DNA of 64,000 bases from Palsa-504 sp963767565 (GTDB lineage Bacteria; Actinomycetota; Actinomycetes; Streptosporangiales; Streptosporangiaceae). Location of the stretch: NCBI GenBank assembly GCA_963767565.1, contig CAVYEG010000023.1, positions 1 to 64,000 on the forward strand, read 5' to 3'. The notes below the pieces were generated by a model. The model had not been told where the DNA came from, did no database searches, and saw nothing but the letters and a program-made list of their open reading frames with translations. Of the stretch, positions 1-8,067 are shown in pieces. How positions within the stretch are numbered: the stretch's first letter is position 1; the number at the start of each line of letters is the position of its first letter. The translations under genes were made by a program, and so were the position numbers.

Positions 1-72
1 CCCGGCATTTAGGGCAGTGGATATCCGCGCAATGGCGGGTGATGGATTCGGCCGGGCGGTTGCGCATCTGCG

Positions 73-285
73 TCAGTCCTCTCCGCCTGCGTTGCCGCCC
101 GAGTGGTTCCGGGTGCCGACGCCCAGGACCCGGCGCGTGATGGCTTCCGCGTGCGTGTGCGGTGCGTCTGCGAGGTGCCGGGTGCGGTCGCCTCTGCGGA
201 TGCCGATGATGATGAGCAGGAGGAAACCGAGGACCGCGCCGCCCAGGAACACGGTCATTGCCAGAATCGCAACAGCGAAAGTCAT
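73..285 (-). CDS. Small single-pass membrane protein of an integrative element
   Basis: A 70-residue protein. Residues about 2-29 form one hydrophobic transmembrane helix, followed by a basic, polar cytoplasmic-type tail. The longer open frame upstream is arginine/serine/threonine-rich and overlaps the preceding gene, so the internal ATG at 285 is the likely start; it lies 4 nt after the stop of the gene at 290-577, suggesting one two-gene operon. Small membrane proteins of this kind occur in actinobacterial integrative and conjugative elements (AICEs); that assignment is from memory of the family, with no functional motif visible. Function unknown. Confidence 0.55.
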   Translation of the reverse strand: MTFAVAILAMTVFLGGAVLGFLLLIIIGIRRGDRTRHLADAPHTHAEAITRRVLGVGTRNHSGGNAGGED

Positions 286-289
286 GACG

Positions 290-577
290 TCACGCGCCTT
301 CCTGGCCGCTGTTGTCCGGGTGCCCGCTGATCGCGACGGCCCGGTATTGCACTGGCCCGAAGTGACGCGACGCCGCGTAATGCCCGTGATTCGCGTCGTC
401 TGGGACGACCGTCCCGATACGAGCGGCGATCTGGTCGATTTCCGCCCGCATCTGTTCGTCTGTGCCGCGCGGCGGAAAGACATAGAGGTCTGCCCAGCGC
501 GGCGCGGGCACGTCTGGATGGTCTTGGAGAAATGCCGCCAGAGCGTGGAGTCCGGCGATAAGACCCCAGGCGCTCAT
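290..577 (-). CDS. Hypothetical element-borne protein
   Basis: A 95-residue soluble protein beginning with an amphipathic alanine-rich segment, then an acidic helix around residues 40-56 and a glycine/asparagine-rich C-terminus. No catalytic motif or membrane segment is visible. It is immediately upstream of the small membrane protein at 73-285, probably in the same transcript. The leftward orientation and long repeat-rich upstream region suggest it begins an operon controlled from that region. I do not recognise a domain; the AICE-like setting is inferred from the neighbouring integrase, GntR repressor and membrane peptide. Confidence 0.5.
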   Translation of the reverse strand: MSAWGLIAGLHALAAFLQDHPDVPAPRWADLYVFPPRGTDEQMRAEIDQIAARIGTVVPDDANHGHYAASRHFGPVQYRAVAISGHPDNSGQEGA

Positions 578-790
578 CGGCGTTGGCGTAGGACACGAGT
601 GATCACTCCCTTTTCCGGCAGTTTCCGGGCCGCCTTTGTGCCCGTGACAGTAGGCCGGGCAATAAGGGAGCGCCCAATAACGTCGTGCATATAGCAGCGT
701 GCAATATAGCGAGGCACGATAAAGCGATGCTATAAGCTTTGCGCGTTCAACGGGACAATGGGGAGCCGCTCTACCTTGCGTTTATTAGAA

Positions 791-813
791 GGTGTGATAG
801 CGCGGTGTGATAA
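791..813 (+). repeat. Direct repeat pair GGTGTGATAG/GGTGTGATAA, 13-bp period
   Basis: GGTGTGATAG at 791-800 and GGTGTGATAA at 804-813 are spaced exactly 13 bp apart. The same arrangement recurs at 1716-1737. Possible operator for an element-encoded regulator. Confidence 0.5.
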
Positions 814-854
814 TTGGGGCGCCGTTGAGCGGCGAGAAAATCCTGGGCATGACG

Positions 855-885
855 ACACCCCCGGCACCTAGCGTTGCCGGGGTGT
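855..885. terminator. Terminator-like hairpin
   Basis: ACACCCCCGGCA (855-866) pairs with TGCCGGGGTGT (875-885), with one bulged C and an 8-nt loop. A strong GC stem with no T-run, typical of actinobacterial terminators, but also possible as an element-specific structure because no gene ends immediately beside it. Confidence 0.4.
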
Positions 886-1652
886 TCTCTCGACCCGTTG
901 TGCCTAACCCGCCAGGATCAGGGCGAACGGGGAGCCTACAGGGGATGACCGGTGGCAGCCTGCCAGCACAAGCGCGGCCAGTCGGCATGGCTGGCATGGT
1001 TCAGGCTGTTCCGCAGCGCCTGCCAGCAGTTACGGGGGCATCCCAGGGGAGTGTCGATCGGGACGCGGCCTGAGGGGGATGCGTTGGGCCGCGTGGGCCA
1101 CCATCGACCACTGGCATGAGCACCGGTAGATCATCGGGCGCTGCCGCGCTCGGCTAGCTCGGCGTCGATGGCGGTCATCTCGGCCATGATCGACGCGCGA
1201 ACCGGGGAACCGGGGAATGCCAGGGCGAGGCTGATCTCAAGGTCCGCTCGGCGCGTTCAAGCTGGGCAGAGTAAGGCTGCTGACATCGTGGAGGCGGTCA
1301 GCGGGCATCGGCCAGCCTCTACGTGTCTTCTTGCTCGGCCAGCACGGCGTCGAGCTTCGCTTGCAGCCGGTGCCTGGCCGGGGGACGGGGTCCTGCCGGT
1401 CAAAGAACGTGATGGCGCTCTCAAGCTGGCGGCGGTAGTCGCGTAGCTCAAATGCGTCATGGCTTATGCAAGGGATGCTTGGGCGGTTCGACGGTCGCAG
1501 ATTCGGCAGTCATTGGTGATATCCCTGGGGGTCTGGATGACTCGATCTCACGCGATTCGCATAGTCACGTCTTGCTATGCAACTTGCAGGCCGCTCACGC
1601 AAGGGGCGTGACGCTGCATGTTTTTGCAGGCTGAAATGAGGCGATAGTCATC

Positions 1653-1664
1653 CGTATCGATACG
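1653..1664. promoter_or_regulatory. GntR-type palindromic operator candidate
   Basis: CGTATCGATACG is a perfect 12-bp palindrome, followed by a half-site CGATACG at 1668-1674. Eleven of the 12 bases recur at 5184-5194, just upstream of the GntR repressor gene. GntR-family operators usually have GT...AC symmetry, which fits. Probable binding site linking the repressor to the left regulatory region. Confidence 0.5.
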
Positions 1665-1715
1665 TGACGATACGAGTTAGATCGTGGCATGCATGAGCCG
1701 CTGGCGGAATAGCAA

Positions 1716-1737
1716 GGTGTGATAGCAAGATGTGATT
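1716..1737 (+). repeat. Second GGTGTGATAG-type repeat pair, 13-bp period
   Basis: GGTGTGATAG (1716-1725) and GATGTGATT (1729-1737) repeat the motif and 13-bp spacing seen at 791-813. This pair lies 60 bp before the start of the broken XRE-family regulator and could be its operator. Confidence 0.45.
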
Positions 1738-1796
1738 GACCGATCGCGTCGTCCGTACACCTGAGAGGCGCCCCATGGGAACGGGACACGCGCGCC

Positions 1797-3196
1797 GTGG
1801 CCGAACCAGATGAGGTAGTCCGCGAGCGGCTTGCAGCCGTTTTCGCACGTCAGGACTTCTACGAGGCATGCAAACGGCGTGATGCCTGCACCATGGTCCG
1901 CATCCTCGGCGCGCACGGCTTCACGAGGCAGATGGTGCGCCAGGACCGGACTGGCCCAGAGCACCCTGAGCAACTACAAGCGCGGCAAGAACCAAGCCGA
2001 GTGGACCTCTACCTTTGAGAAGCTGGCGAACGGCCTGGACATGCCGCTCCCGCTTCGCCACGCGCTCGGCCTGAACAGACCGGTGATGCCTCGCCTAACA
2101 TCCTCGAGGCCTGCCGCCCGCGCAGTAGCGGGAGTCCAGGTCGACACGTTCGACCTGCAACTGCTCGCCGAGGCCGTGGAAAGGAACGGAACGGGTGTGA
2201 AGAGTCGCGACATGCTCGCGCTGGCCGCGCAACTCGGCGCCACCGCAGCTCTCGCGCAAAGCGGAGTATGGGAACGCCTCGCTTACGCTCTCACTAATCC
2301 GAGCGCGATGAATGAGGCAACGATCAAGGAGATGGAAGCGCGGTCGGCCGGGTTCCATCATCTTGAAGAAATTGTTTCGGCGCCGGTACTCCTCAAAGGG
2401 CTCACGGCGCATCTGCGGGAGGTAAGCACTCTCCTGAAGGCTCAGCCGGCAACGCTGGGAACGAGCTGCGCAGGCGGCTTATCGTCGTCGCAGGCGAAAG
2501 CAGTGTTCTGGCCGGATGGGTGGCGAGCGACATCGGCGACTCGGCTACTGCCCGCAACTTCTATGACACTGCGGTCAAAGCAGCGCAAGAGGCGGATGAT
2601 CCTGCCATAGCTGCATGCGCTCTGGCTTACCGCAGCTATATCCCCAGCACCAAGGGTGCCAACGGCCGCGCTCGGATTCTCCTTACTGAAGCGCTGGAAA
2701 ACATCTCTGAAACCGGACCCCCGGCGACGGTCGCGTGGATCGCGGCGCGGCATGCGGAGGAGAGCGCACAACTCGGCGACAACGCGCAGGCACTGGCGTC
2801 CTGGGGACGAGCCGAAGACGCATTTAGCATTTGCGACCCTGATGAGGACCGCGCCTGGACATGGTTCCTTGATCAGAACCGATTCGACTCCTACCGCATC
2901 GCCACCTACTCGAAGATCGGCAGACTCGATGAGGCCAAGAAATCGCCGCTGCCGTTCTCGGGCGCCTGACCGAACCGGACAGGAAGAAAGCAGTCATCAT
3001 ATTCGAGGATATCGCCATGGCTCACCTCGCGCGTGGTTCAATCAACGAGGCATCACGTATCGCTCAAAAGGGCCTGACTGTCCTGCGGGAAACAGAATTT
3101 ACCATGTGGCTGCCGAAGTTTGGTGCGCTCGCCCAAGGCCTGAGCGCTGGCAACGACAACCGCAGGTACGGTCCTACCTCGAAGAGTTCGCTATGA
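1797..3196 (+). pseudogene. XRE-family regulator with TPR-like C-terminus, frameshifted
   Basis: Reading across three frames reconstructs one roughly 460-residue protein. The N-terminal part begins at ATG 1797; a frame change near 1940 leads into a helix-turn-helix segment (TGLAQSTLSNYKRGKNQ) typical of actinobacterial XRE regulators. A second shift near 2490 leads into a helical, TPR-like region (ASDIGDSATARNFYDTAVKA onward), and a third near 2940 leads to the end (AAAVLGRLTEPD to the stop at 3194). Regulators of this build often control plasmid or element genes. No single frame encodes the DNA-binding and TPR parts together, so the product is probably inactive unless the shifts are sequencing errors. 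Confidence 0.7.
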
Positions 3197-3215
3197 CGAA
3201 ACGTCAGTTTGCCAC

Positions 3216-4418
3216 GTGAACGACGATCGTAGATCAGGAGATCCATCCCCGGCGCTTGAGGCGCTCGGTCGGCTCCTTACCCTCGAAGGTCAGATCAGCG
3301 ATCTTGTTGCCCTCCTAGCAGCACTGGATCCCGAGCTACTCCCGAACGTCTTTGGGCCTGGAGGCTCAAAACCGCGCATCAGTCGAGAAGAAAGGCTCCG
3401 ACTAGGGAGAAGAGGCATGGGCGCTGCGGATTTGGTCGTACGGGACGGTGATCGACCTCTGGCTCTTTTGGAGGTCAAGGCGGCTGCCACGCAACATGGT
3501 AACCAGTATAGCCGGTATGACGAGTGGGCTCGCGCTCAGGCTGCACCAGTCGCTTGCCATCTGGTCACCCTTGAGGCTGAACCCGAAGGTGCACCAGAAG
3601 GGTGGACGACGGAGACGACTCTTCCCGCACTGCTCCGTTCGTGGCAAGGAAGTTCGCATCCGCAGGCTGGTTGGCTAGCGGCATCTGCCGCCCACGTGCT
3701 GGAGTGGTGGATATCACAAACCGATGGAAAGATTGGACGCGCGACAAGTCCGTTTGTGGCTGACCTTGTTACGAGGCAAGTCGTAAAGAGCTCGCAAACA
3801 TCGAAGGGTTGTCTTACGCGGGTCTTGATGCGAAAGCAACACGGACCAACGGCGGTACAGCCATGATACTTGCGTGGCTTCCATTCCCGAGCGAGCCCGA
3901 AGACCCTACAGTATCGCTGTGCGTCGATCTCCGCTCCATGAGCCGGGCACATCCGCAAATTCCCTGGGTACTACGCTTGGGCGTCCAGGTCGACGCCGTG
4001 GATCCGCGTACTTCTGGACAAGTCGAGCGGCTGCCCACGTCTGGCCATGGCTATGCGCGCTGCGTTGACATTTTCAGCGCTAAACGAATCGTTCCGCCGC
4101 GCGGGACAGGATGAGCTAGTTGCGGCAATTCGATTGCGGCATAACACTCATGACGGTCTGCGTAAGAACACCAACGACTCTTCGCTAATCGCATGGCGAA
4201 AGGGCGTTTTCACGACCAGTCAGAATCATCAACATCCCGTTTTTTATAATGATTTTTTCCAAGATGGGAGCCTCCGACTCTCAGGTATAATTGAAGTCGA
4301 CGTAATGGAAATCGATAGGCAACAGCTCCTGCAACTTATTATCAGGACGCTGGACTTCATGAACCAGTACGCGTCCCGTAACGGCAAGACCTGCATGCTC
4401 TGGCAAAACTCGGAGTAG
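3216..4418 (+). pseudogene. PD-(D/E)XK nuclease-like protein, frameshifted
   Basis: The first frame (3216 to about 3770) carries AADLVVRDGDRPLALLEVKAA, in which D, then E-x-K after a hydrophobic strand, resemble the active site of PD-(D/E)XK nucleases. Similarity continues in a second frame (around 3780-4040, ELANIEGLSYAGLDAK) and a third (4047-4418, ending with helix-rich MEIDRQQLLQLIIRTLDFM). Reconstructed length is about 400 residues. The last 350 bp are noticeably more AT-rich than their surroundings, a sign of transfer. Proteins of this superfamily include restriction and defence nucleases, but no partner gene is visible, so a defence role is inference only. Confidence 0.55.
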
Positions 4419-4448
4419 GGTACAGCAATAAGGGTAGAAAAGCATGGC

Positions 4449-4850
4449 TTACTGATTCCATGGTTCCTGCCGCGCCAGCAGCTCGGGAAACTCCGGCTGA
4501 AGCACACAGAACTCGTTTCCCCACGGGTCGCGCAGTACCCAAAAGTCGAATCCGCGCTCCACCTGATGATCCCACCGGGTGGCGCCAAGCGCTTCAAGGC
4601 GGCCAACTTCGGCTTCAACGTCGTCGGCCTCAAGGTCAAGGTGCATGCGTTCTTTGGTGGTCTTTTCGTCGTTGGTCTTCTGGAGAAGGATTCGTACCTC
4701 AGAGTCTGGGATGCGGAGTCTGCAGTAGATGTTGCGGCTAATTTCAGGAACGAGTTCTTCGACGGCATTAAGTGCCGCTGACCAGAACGAAACGCCCTGA
4801 TCAAGATCAGAAACGTCAATGACAAAGTGGCAGAGACGGCTGCGATGCAT
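4449..4850 (-). CDS. VOC (glyoxalase-like) family protein
   Basis: A 133-residue protein with the vicinal-oxygen-chelate pattern: N-terminal HFVIDVSDLDQGVSFWSAAL, a central MHLDLEADDVEAEVGRLEALGA and a C-terminal FDFWVLRDPWGNEFCVLQPE. These are the two beta-alpha-beta-beta-beta half-modules of single-domain VOC proteins. The histidines in the first and middle strands and the glutamate in the final strand are the usual metal ligands. Substrate is unknown; relatives include bleomycin-type resistance proteins, dioxygenases and lyases. It is co-directional with, and just downstream of, the GntR gene, so both may be read from the operator region near 5184. Confidence 0.8.
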   Translation of the reverse strand: MHRSRLCHFVIDVSDLDQGVSFWSAALNAVEELVPEISRNIYCRLRIPDSEVRILLQKTNDEKTTKERMHLDLEADDVEAEVGRLEALGATRWDHQVERGFDFWVLRDPWGNEFCVLQPEFPELLARQEPWNQ

Positions 4851-4865
4851 TGATTAAGGCCGTTC

Positions 4866-5138
4866 CTAAGCGTCCAGAGCTTGCTTGGTGCTGCTACTTC
4901 GCTCTGCAACATATGTCCCTCGTGCCGGAACGGTGTATACGAGCCCTTCTTCGCGCAGGGCGGCTATCGCGCGCCTAGCGGTGGAACGCGCGACCTCGTA
5001 CGTCTCGACAAGCTCGCTCTCGGTGGGGATACGGGTGTTCGGCGGGTACTGGCCAGACAGGATCCCGCGCTTGATGATCGCCGCGATCTGCCGGTAGGGA
5101 GGCACTGGGCCGAGGGGATCGATCCGCTGAGCTGGCAC
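4866..5138 (-). CDS. GntR-family winged-helix repressor (DNA-binding domain only)
   Basis: Ninety residues, consisting almost wholly of the GntR winged helix: PPYRQIAAIIKRGILSGQY, then TESELVETYEVARSTARRAI as the helix-turn-helix and GLVYTVPARGTYVAE as the wing. There is no effector-binding domain, as in the short GntR proteins of actinobacterial integrative plasmids (KorSA-like). GTG start. The palindrome CGTATCGATAC 45 bp upstream and its copy at 1653-1664 suggest autoregulation plus control of the left part of the element. Confidence 0.85.
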   Translation of the reverse strand: MPAQRIDPLGPVPPYRQIAAIIKRGILSGQYPPNTRIPTESELVETYEVARSTARRAIAALREEGLVYTVPARGTYVAERSSSTKQALDA

Positions 5139-5183
5139 ATGATCAACTTTAGATATCGCAGGCCATGGTCATACATGTTCATA

Positions 5184-5195
5184 CGTATCGATACA
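5184..5195. promoter_or_regulatory. GntR-type operator candidate upstream of the repressor
   Basis: CGTATCGATACA, containing the 10-bp palindrome GTATCGATAC and matching the site at 1653-1664 at 11 of 12 positions. It lies between the integrase stop (5254) and the repressor start (5138), where an autoregulatory site would be expected. Confidence 0.5.
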
Positions 5196-5253
5196 GGCAG
5201 CTACGAGTCGAGTAACTCTCGTTTCCCGTTGCGAGACTTGGCCATGTCCAGCG

Positions 5254-6192
5254 CTAGAACCTGTCGCCTGGGGAAAGGCGCCGGTGGGCATCCCGCGCGC
5301 GTTCGTCGGCCGCGCTCGCCGCGTAGCGGGTGAGCATGGTTCGCGTCTTCCAGCCGGCGAGGCGCATCAGGTCACCCTCGGAACCGCCGCTGGCCAGCCA
5401 GTCATGCGAGAACGTGTGCCTGAGCTGGTGCGGGTGAAGGTCAGGTAGCCCGACCTCGCTGCCGCGATCCTTGATCATCTGGTAGATGCCGCTCGGCGTG
5501 AGCCGGCCCTTCTTGCCGAGCCACAGCCACGGGTCGGCCGCGCGCGGGTGCGCCGCACGTGCGCGGATGTACCGGTCAATGTCGCGCGCGGCCTTGGTCC
5601 CGATGGGCAGGACCATTTCACGTCGGCCCTTGGCGATGATGCGCACGACGCGCGACCGCAGGTCCACGTCCGACAGGTCGGCATCCTCGGTGCTGTACCG
5701 GAGCCCGCCCATGCCCTCGAGCCGCATGCCGGTATCGAGGAATAGACGGATGATCGCGGTGTCGCGCCGATCGCGGAAGTCCTTGCCCGAGCAGACGGCG
5801 AGCAGGCCCCGGACCTGGTCGTCCGAGAGGACTGGTACCGGCTGCTCGGGGATGATCGGCGGGCGCATCTTGGCCATCGGCGAAGCTTCGATCTCGCCCT
5901 CGTCGTCCAGCCACTTGAAGAGTTGCTGGAGCGACCGGTAGCGCGTTGCAGCGGACGAGGGAGCGGTGCGCTCAAGTTCGGCCGCGATGAACGCCTCGAC
6001 GTGCTCTCGGCGGATGTTGGCGACCGTGGTCGGCATGCCCTTGCGGACGAGGAACGCGGCCAGAAGCGCGCCGTCATCGGTGTAGGCGCGGATGGTCCGA
6101 GGCGACAGGTTGGACGCCTCCAGGTGCAGTCTCCACGACGGCAGAAGTACGGTAAGCTCTCCTACGCCGGTACGGGAATCTGTCTCAGCCAT
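5254..6192 (-). CDS. Tyrosine recombinase / integrase of the element
   Basis: A complete 312-residue XerC/D-like recombinase. The N-terminal SAM-like core-binding domain spans about residues 10-100 (LSPRTIRAYTDDGALLAAFL, SLQQLFKWLDDEGEI). The catalytic domain shows R157 (DTGMRLEGM), K188 (IIAKGRREM), H255-x-x-R258 (HPHQLRHTF), W281 and the nucleophile Y290 (GWKTRTMLTRYA). It catalyses site-specific insertion and excision. It is divergent from, and 90 bp away from, an intact tRNA-Thr gene, a common integration target. No excisionase was seen between them, and no second copy of the tRNA 3' end was found by eye, so the att sites are not defined. Confidence 0.92.
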   Translation of the reverse strand: MAETDSRTGVGELTVLLPSWRLHLEASNLSPRTIRAYTDDGALLAAFLVRKGMPTTVANIRREHVEAFIAAELERTAPSSAATRYRSLQQLFKWLDDEGEIEASPMAKMRPPIIPEQPVPVLSDDQVRGLLAVCSGKDFRDRRDTAIIRLFLDTGMRLEGMGGLRYSTEDADLSDVDLRSRVVRIIAKGRREMVLPIGTKAARDIDRYIRARAAHPRAADPWLWLGKKGRLTPSGIYQMIKDRGSEVGLPDLHPHQLRHTFSHDWLASGGSEGDLMRLAGWKTRTMLTRYAASAADERARDAHRRLSPGDRF

Positions 6193-6282
6193 ACGGACAG
6201 ATTAGACGCTGTATCAGCGGTGTGCACGACCTGAGGAAGCGGCCGGTAGGAACAAAACCCCAGGTCAGACAAGTTAAAACAG

Positions 6283-6358
6283 GCCCCGTTAGCTCAGTCG
6301 GCAGAGCGTCTCCATGGTAAGGAGAAGGTCTACGGTTCGATTCCGTAACGGGGCTCCA
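6283..6358 (+). tRNA. tRNA-Thr (anticodon GGT)
   Basis: A full cloverleaf: acceptor GCCCCGT/ACGGGGC, D-loop GCTCAGTCGGCAGAGC, anticodon stem TCTCC/GGAGA with loop ATGGTAA (anticodon GGT) and T-loop GGTTCGATTCC. The CCA end is encoded. It is intact and reads away from the divergent integrase gene; it is the plausible attachment target of the element. Confidence 0.95.
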
Positions 6359-6807
6359 GGTTATGCGTATTATCCGTATTTATATTCGACATAATGTGCG
6401 AGGAAAAGCGACAATCTCTTGTCACTTGAAAACCTGCGGATATGCCCTGATTCAGGCTCTCGGATCCGCGGAATACGGGTATTATGCCAGGTAGAGGGCC
6501 AGATGCCGCATCGCTGCGAGCGCGTGCAGGCGGCCCGCAATATCCGGGCAACGGAGAATAGCTTCGTCCGGCGAGGTCGCGTCAGGTCGGATTAGAGAGA
6601 TCGACGTGATGGGACCGTCTGGCGGCGGCTGCTGCTGCCTAGGGGCGCTGTCACGTGGCTTGTCGCTGGCTCTGGAGGCGAAGCGGACCGCGTTGGACGC
6701 GCACATCTGGCGAGGCTATTGGTTGACCGATGTCTCGGGACAGGCCCAGTGCTGGGTACCACATGGTCGGGGCGCTGCGTGGCCCGGTGTCGCCTCGTCG
6801 GCGATTG
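6359..6807. other. Gene-free stretch after the tRNA
   Basis: About 450 bp with no convincing coding frame, moderately AT-rich at its left end (6360-6400). I see no repeat of the tRNA 3' end here, so no attachment site can be assigned. Confidence 0.4.
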
Positions 6808-7203
6808 CTATCGGGCAGGTGAGTTGGTAGGCAGACCCGCTGCCTGAGCCGCGTCGAGCAGGCGCTTGTCGTAAGTCACGAACGAGGTCAATGACTGGCG
6901 GGAGCGCAGGGCCGTGCCGAGGTGGATGGCGTCCAGGCTGCGCACCGTTGCCGGCGCGACCGTCTGTGCCAGCATCCGGATGCGCTGGTCAAGGTCGATC
7001 AGGTCGATCTGGTCCAGTACGGCGGGCAGGCGGGAGGCCGCCCCGGGCGCGTACCGGGCCAGCGCACGGAAGGATTCGATCTCGGTAAGCACTGAGCTGA
7101 TCCACTGGGTCTCGGCTCGTTCATCCAGCCAGCCGCGCAGCGCAGCCGATTCCGGCTCGGCGTGAGCGAGCTTGACGACTGCGGCCGAGTCCAGGTAGAT
7201 CAT
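6808..7203 (-). CDS. vapC: VapC-type PIN-domain toxin
   Basis: A 131-residue PIN-domain ribonuclease. It starts MIYLDSAAVVKLAHAEPES with the first acidic residue (D5), has an E/T-rich middle (SSVLTEIESFRALAR) with the conserved glutamate, and ends with RSLDAIHLGTALRS and FVTYDKRLLDAA, carrying the last conserved aspartates that hold Mg2+. VapC toxins cut tRNA or rRNA. Its ATG overlaps the last base of the vapB stop codon, so translation is coupled. A truncated close relative lies at 33393-33670. Confidence 0.9.
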   Translation of the reverse strand: MIYLDSAAVVKLAHAEPESAALRGWLDERAETQWISSVLTEIESFRALARYAPGAASRLPAVLDQIDLIDLDQRIRMLAQTVAPATVRSLDAIHLGTALRSRQSLTSFVTYDKRLLDAAQAAGLPTNSPAR

Positions 7204-7436
7204 CAGCGCTCGCTGGCGCGATCACGAGCCAGTTCCGCCGCGACGTTGACGCCGTCAGGCTGGCCCAGGTCCATGCGCAGCACGGCCCGGCGCATCTCGG
7301 CGGCGCGTTCGCGGCGGCGGGCCGCCTCGAGCACGGCCTGCCGGATCGCAGCCGATCGCGAGCTGCCATCGTGGGTCAGCACGTCAAGGGCGTGTTCGGT
7401 CTCATCGTCAGTACGGATGGTTATCGTGTCGGCCAT
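7203..7436 (-). CDS. vapB: VapB-type ribbon-helix-helix antitoxin
   Basis: Seventy-seven residues when started at the ATG at 7436, which gives MADTITIRTDDETEHALDVL, a typical ribbon-helix-helix N-terminus; the longer frame adds 22 residues that run through the operator and is unlikely. The RHH domain (residues 1-45) binds DNA; the C-terminal arginine-rich tail would wrap VapC. A perfect palindrome lies 6 bp before the ATG, and its distal arm contains TACAAT seven bases before the start codon, consistent with a leaderless autoregulated promoter. Confidence 0.87.
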   Translation of the reverse strand: MADTITIRTDDETEHALDVLTHDGSSRSAAIRQAVLEAARRRERAAEMRRAVLRMDLGQPDGVNVAAELARDRASER

Positions 7437-7441
7437 ACCTG

Positions 7442-7470
7442 CTATTGTAAGACAGAGCGTCTTACAATAG
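7442..7470. promoter_or_regulatory. vapBC palindromic operator/promoter
   Basis: CTATTGTAAGAC (7442-7453) and GTCTTACAATAG (7459-7470) form a perfect 12-bp inverted repeat with a 5-nt spacer. On the minus strand the TACAAT within it sits 7 nt before the vapB ATG. The expected binding site of the VapB/VapBC complex. Confidence 0.8.
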
Positions 7471-8067
7471 CAACCTGCCATCTGGCTGGCCGCCCGGCGC
7501 AAGCACCGGTCTGCGCCCAGGCCTGGTCCGCTTCGTCGAAACCGGAGCGATTAGCCACGCGCTCAAAACCCAGCTGCGCATCCACACCCCGACCAGCCCG
7601 AAGCCGCCCGGCTCCTGCAATACTGCATCGCCCGAGGCGCCGAGGTCGGACCGATCGGCGAGAGCTTCGGCGCCGCCTGCGACTAGATCGACCGTGGCGA
7701 CACCCTGCTCAAAGGCCGGCATGACCGCGCCCGGCACGGCTGGGCGCTCCCCGAGCGAGCGTGGCCGGAGACCGACGAGTCCGGGCCCTGTCGCGCTGGC
7801 CAGCCGCAAGCCCGACAGCCAGACCGTCACCCTCGTCCGGATGCCACCACCGCCAGCATCGCCATCTTCGTCATCGCCGCCCATGCCGGCGAACGCGAAG
7901 TCCAACGCTACGGTCAGACCCTGCCCGACAGCTCCTACGGCCAACGCAACCGCTAGGCCATCGCCACCCGCGAGACGCGCGTAGCCGTCGGCCGCGCCGG
8001 TGAGCACACCTAAGAATGAGAGCCACGGCGTTGTGGCTTGCCGGGAACTGAACCTTTTCCATCCTGG
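7471..8067. other. Stretch without an intact gene between vapB and the IS
   Basis: About 600 bp with no convincing gene. On the plus strand protein-like pieces appear in different frames (ending near 7952 with a TAG), interrupted by stops, which suggests the remains of a decayed gene that I cannot identify. Confidence 0.3.

Larger units (their letters stand above)
578..1652. other. Long non-coding, repeat-containing stretch of the element
   Basis: About 1.07 kb without a convincing gene: open frames here have no domain-like composition and overlap on both strands. It contains a terminator-like hairpin (855-885), a pair of 10-bp direct repeats (791-813) and AT-rich tracts around 640-800. It lies between the leftward operon ending at 73 and the rightward broken regulator starting at 1797, as expected for a divergent control or replication/transfer region. 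No origin could be identified by eye. Confidence 0.4.

Noticed and set aside
7437..7502. Longer start for VapB
   Set aside because: It would translate through the palindromic operator; the ATG at 7436 gives the canonical ribbon-helix-helix start.
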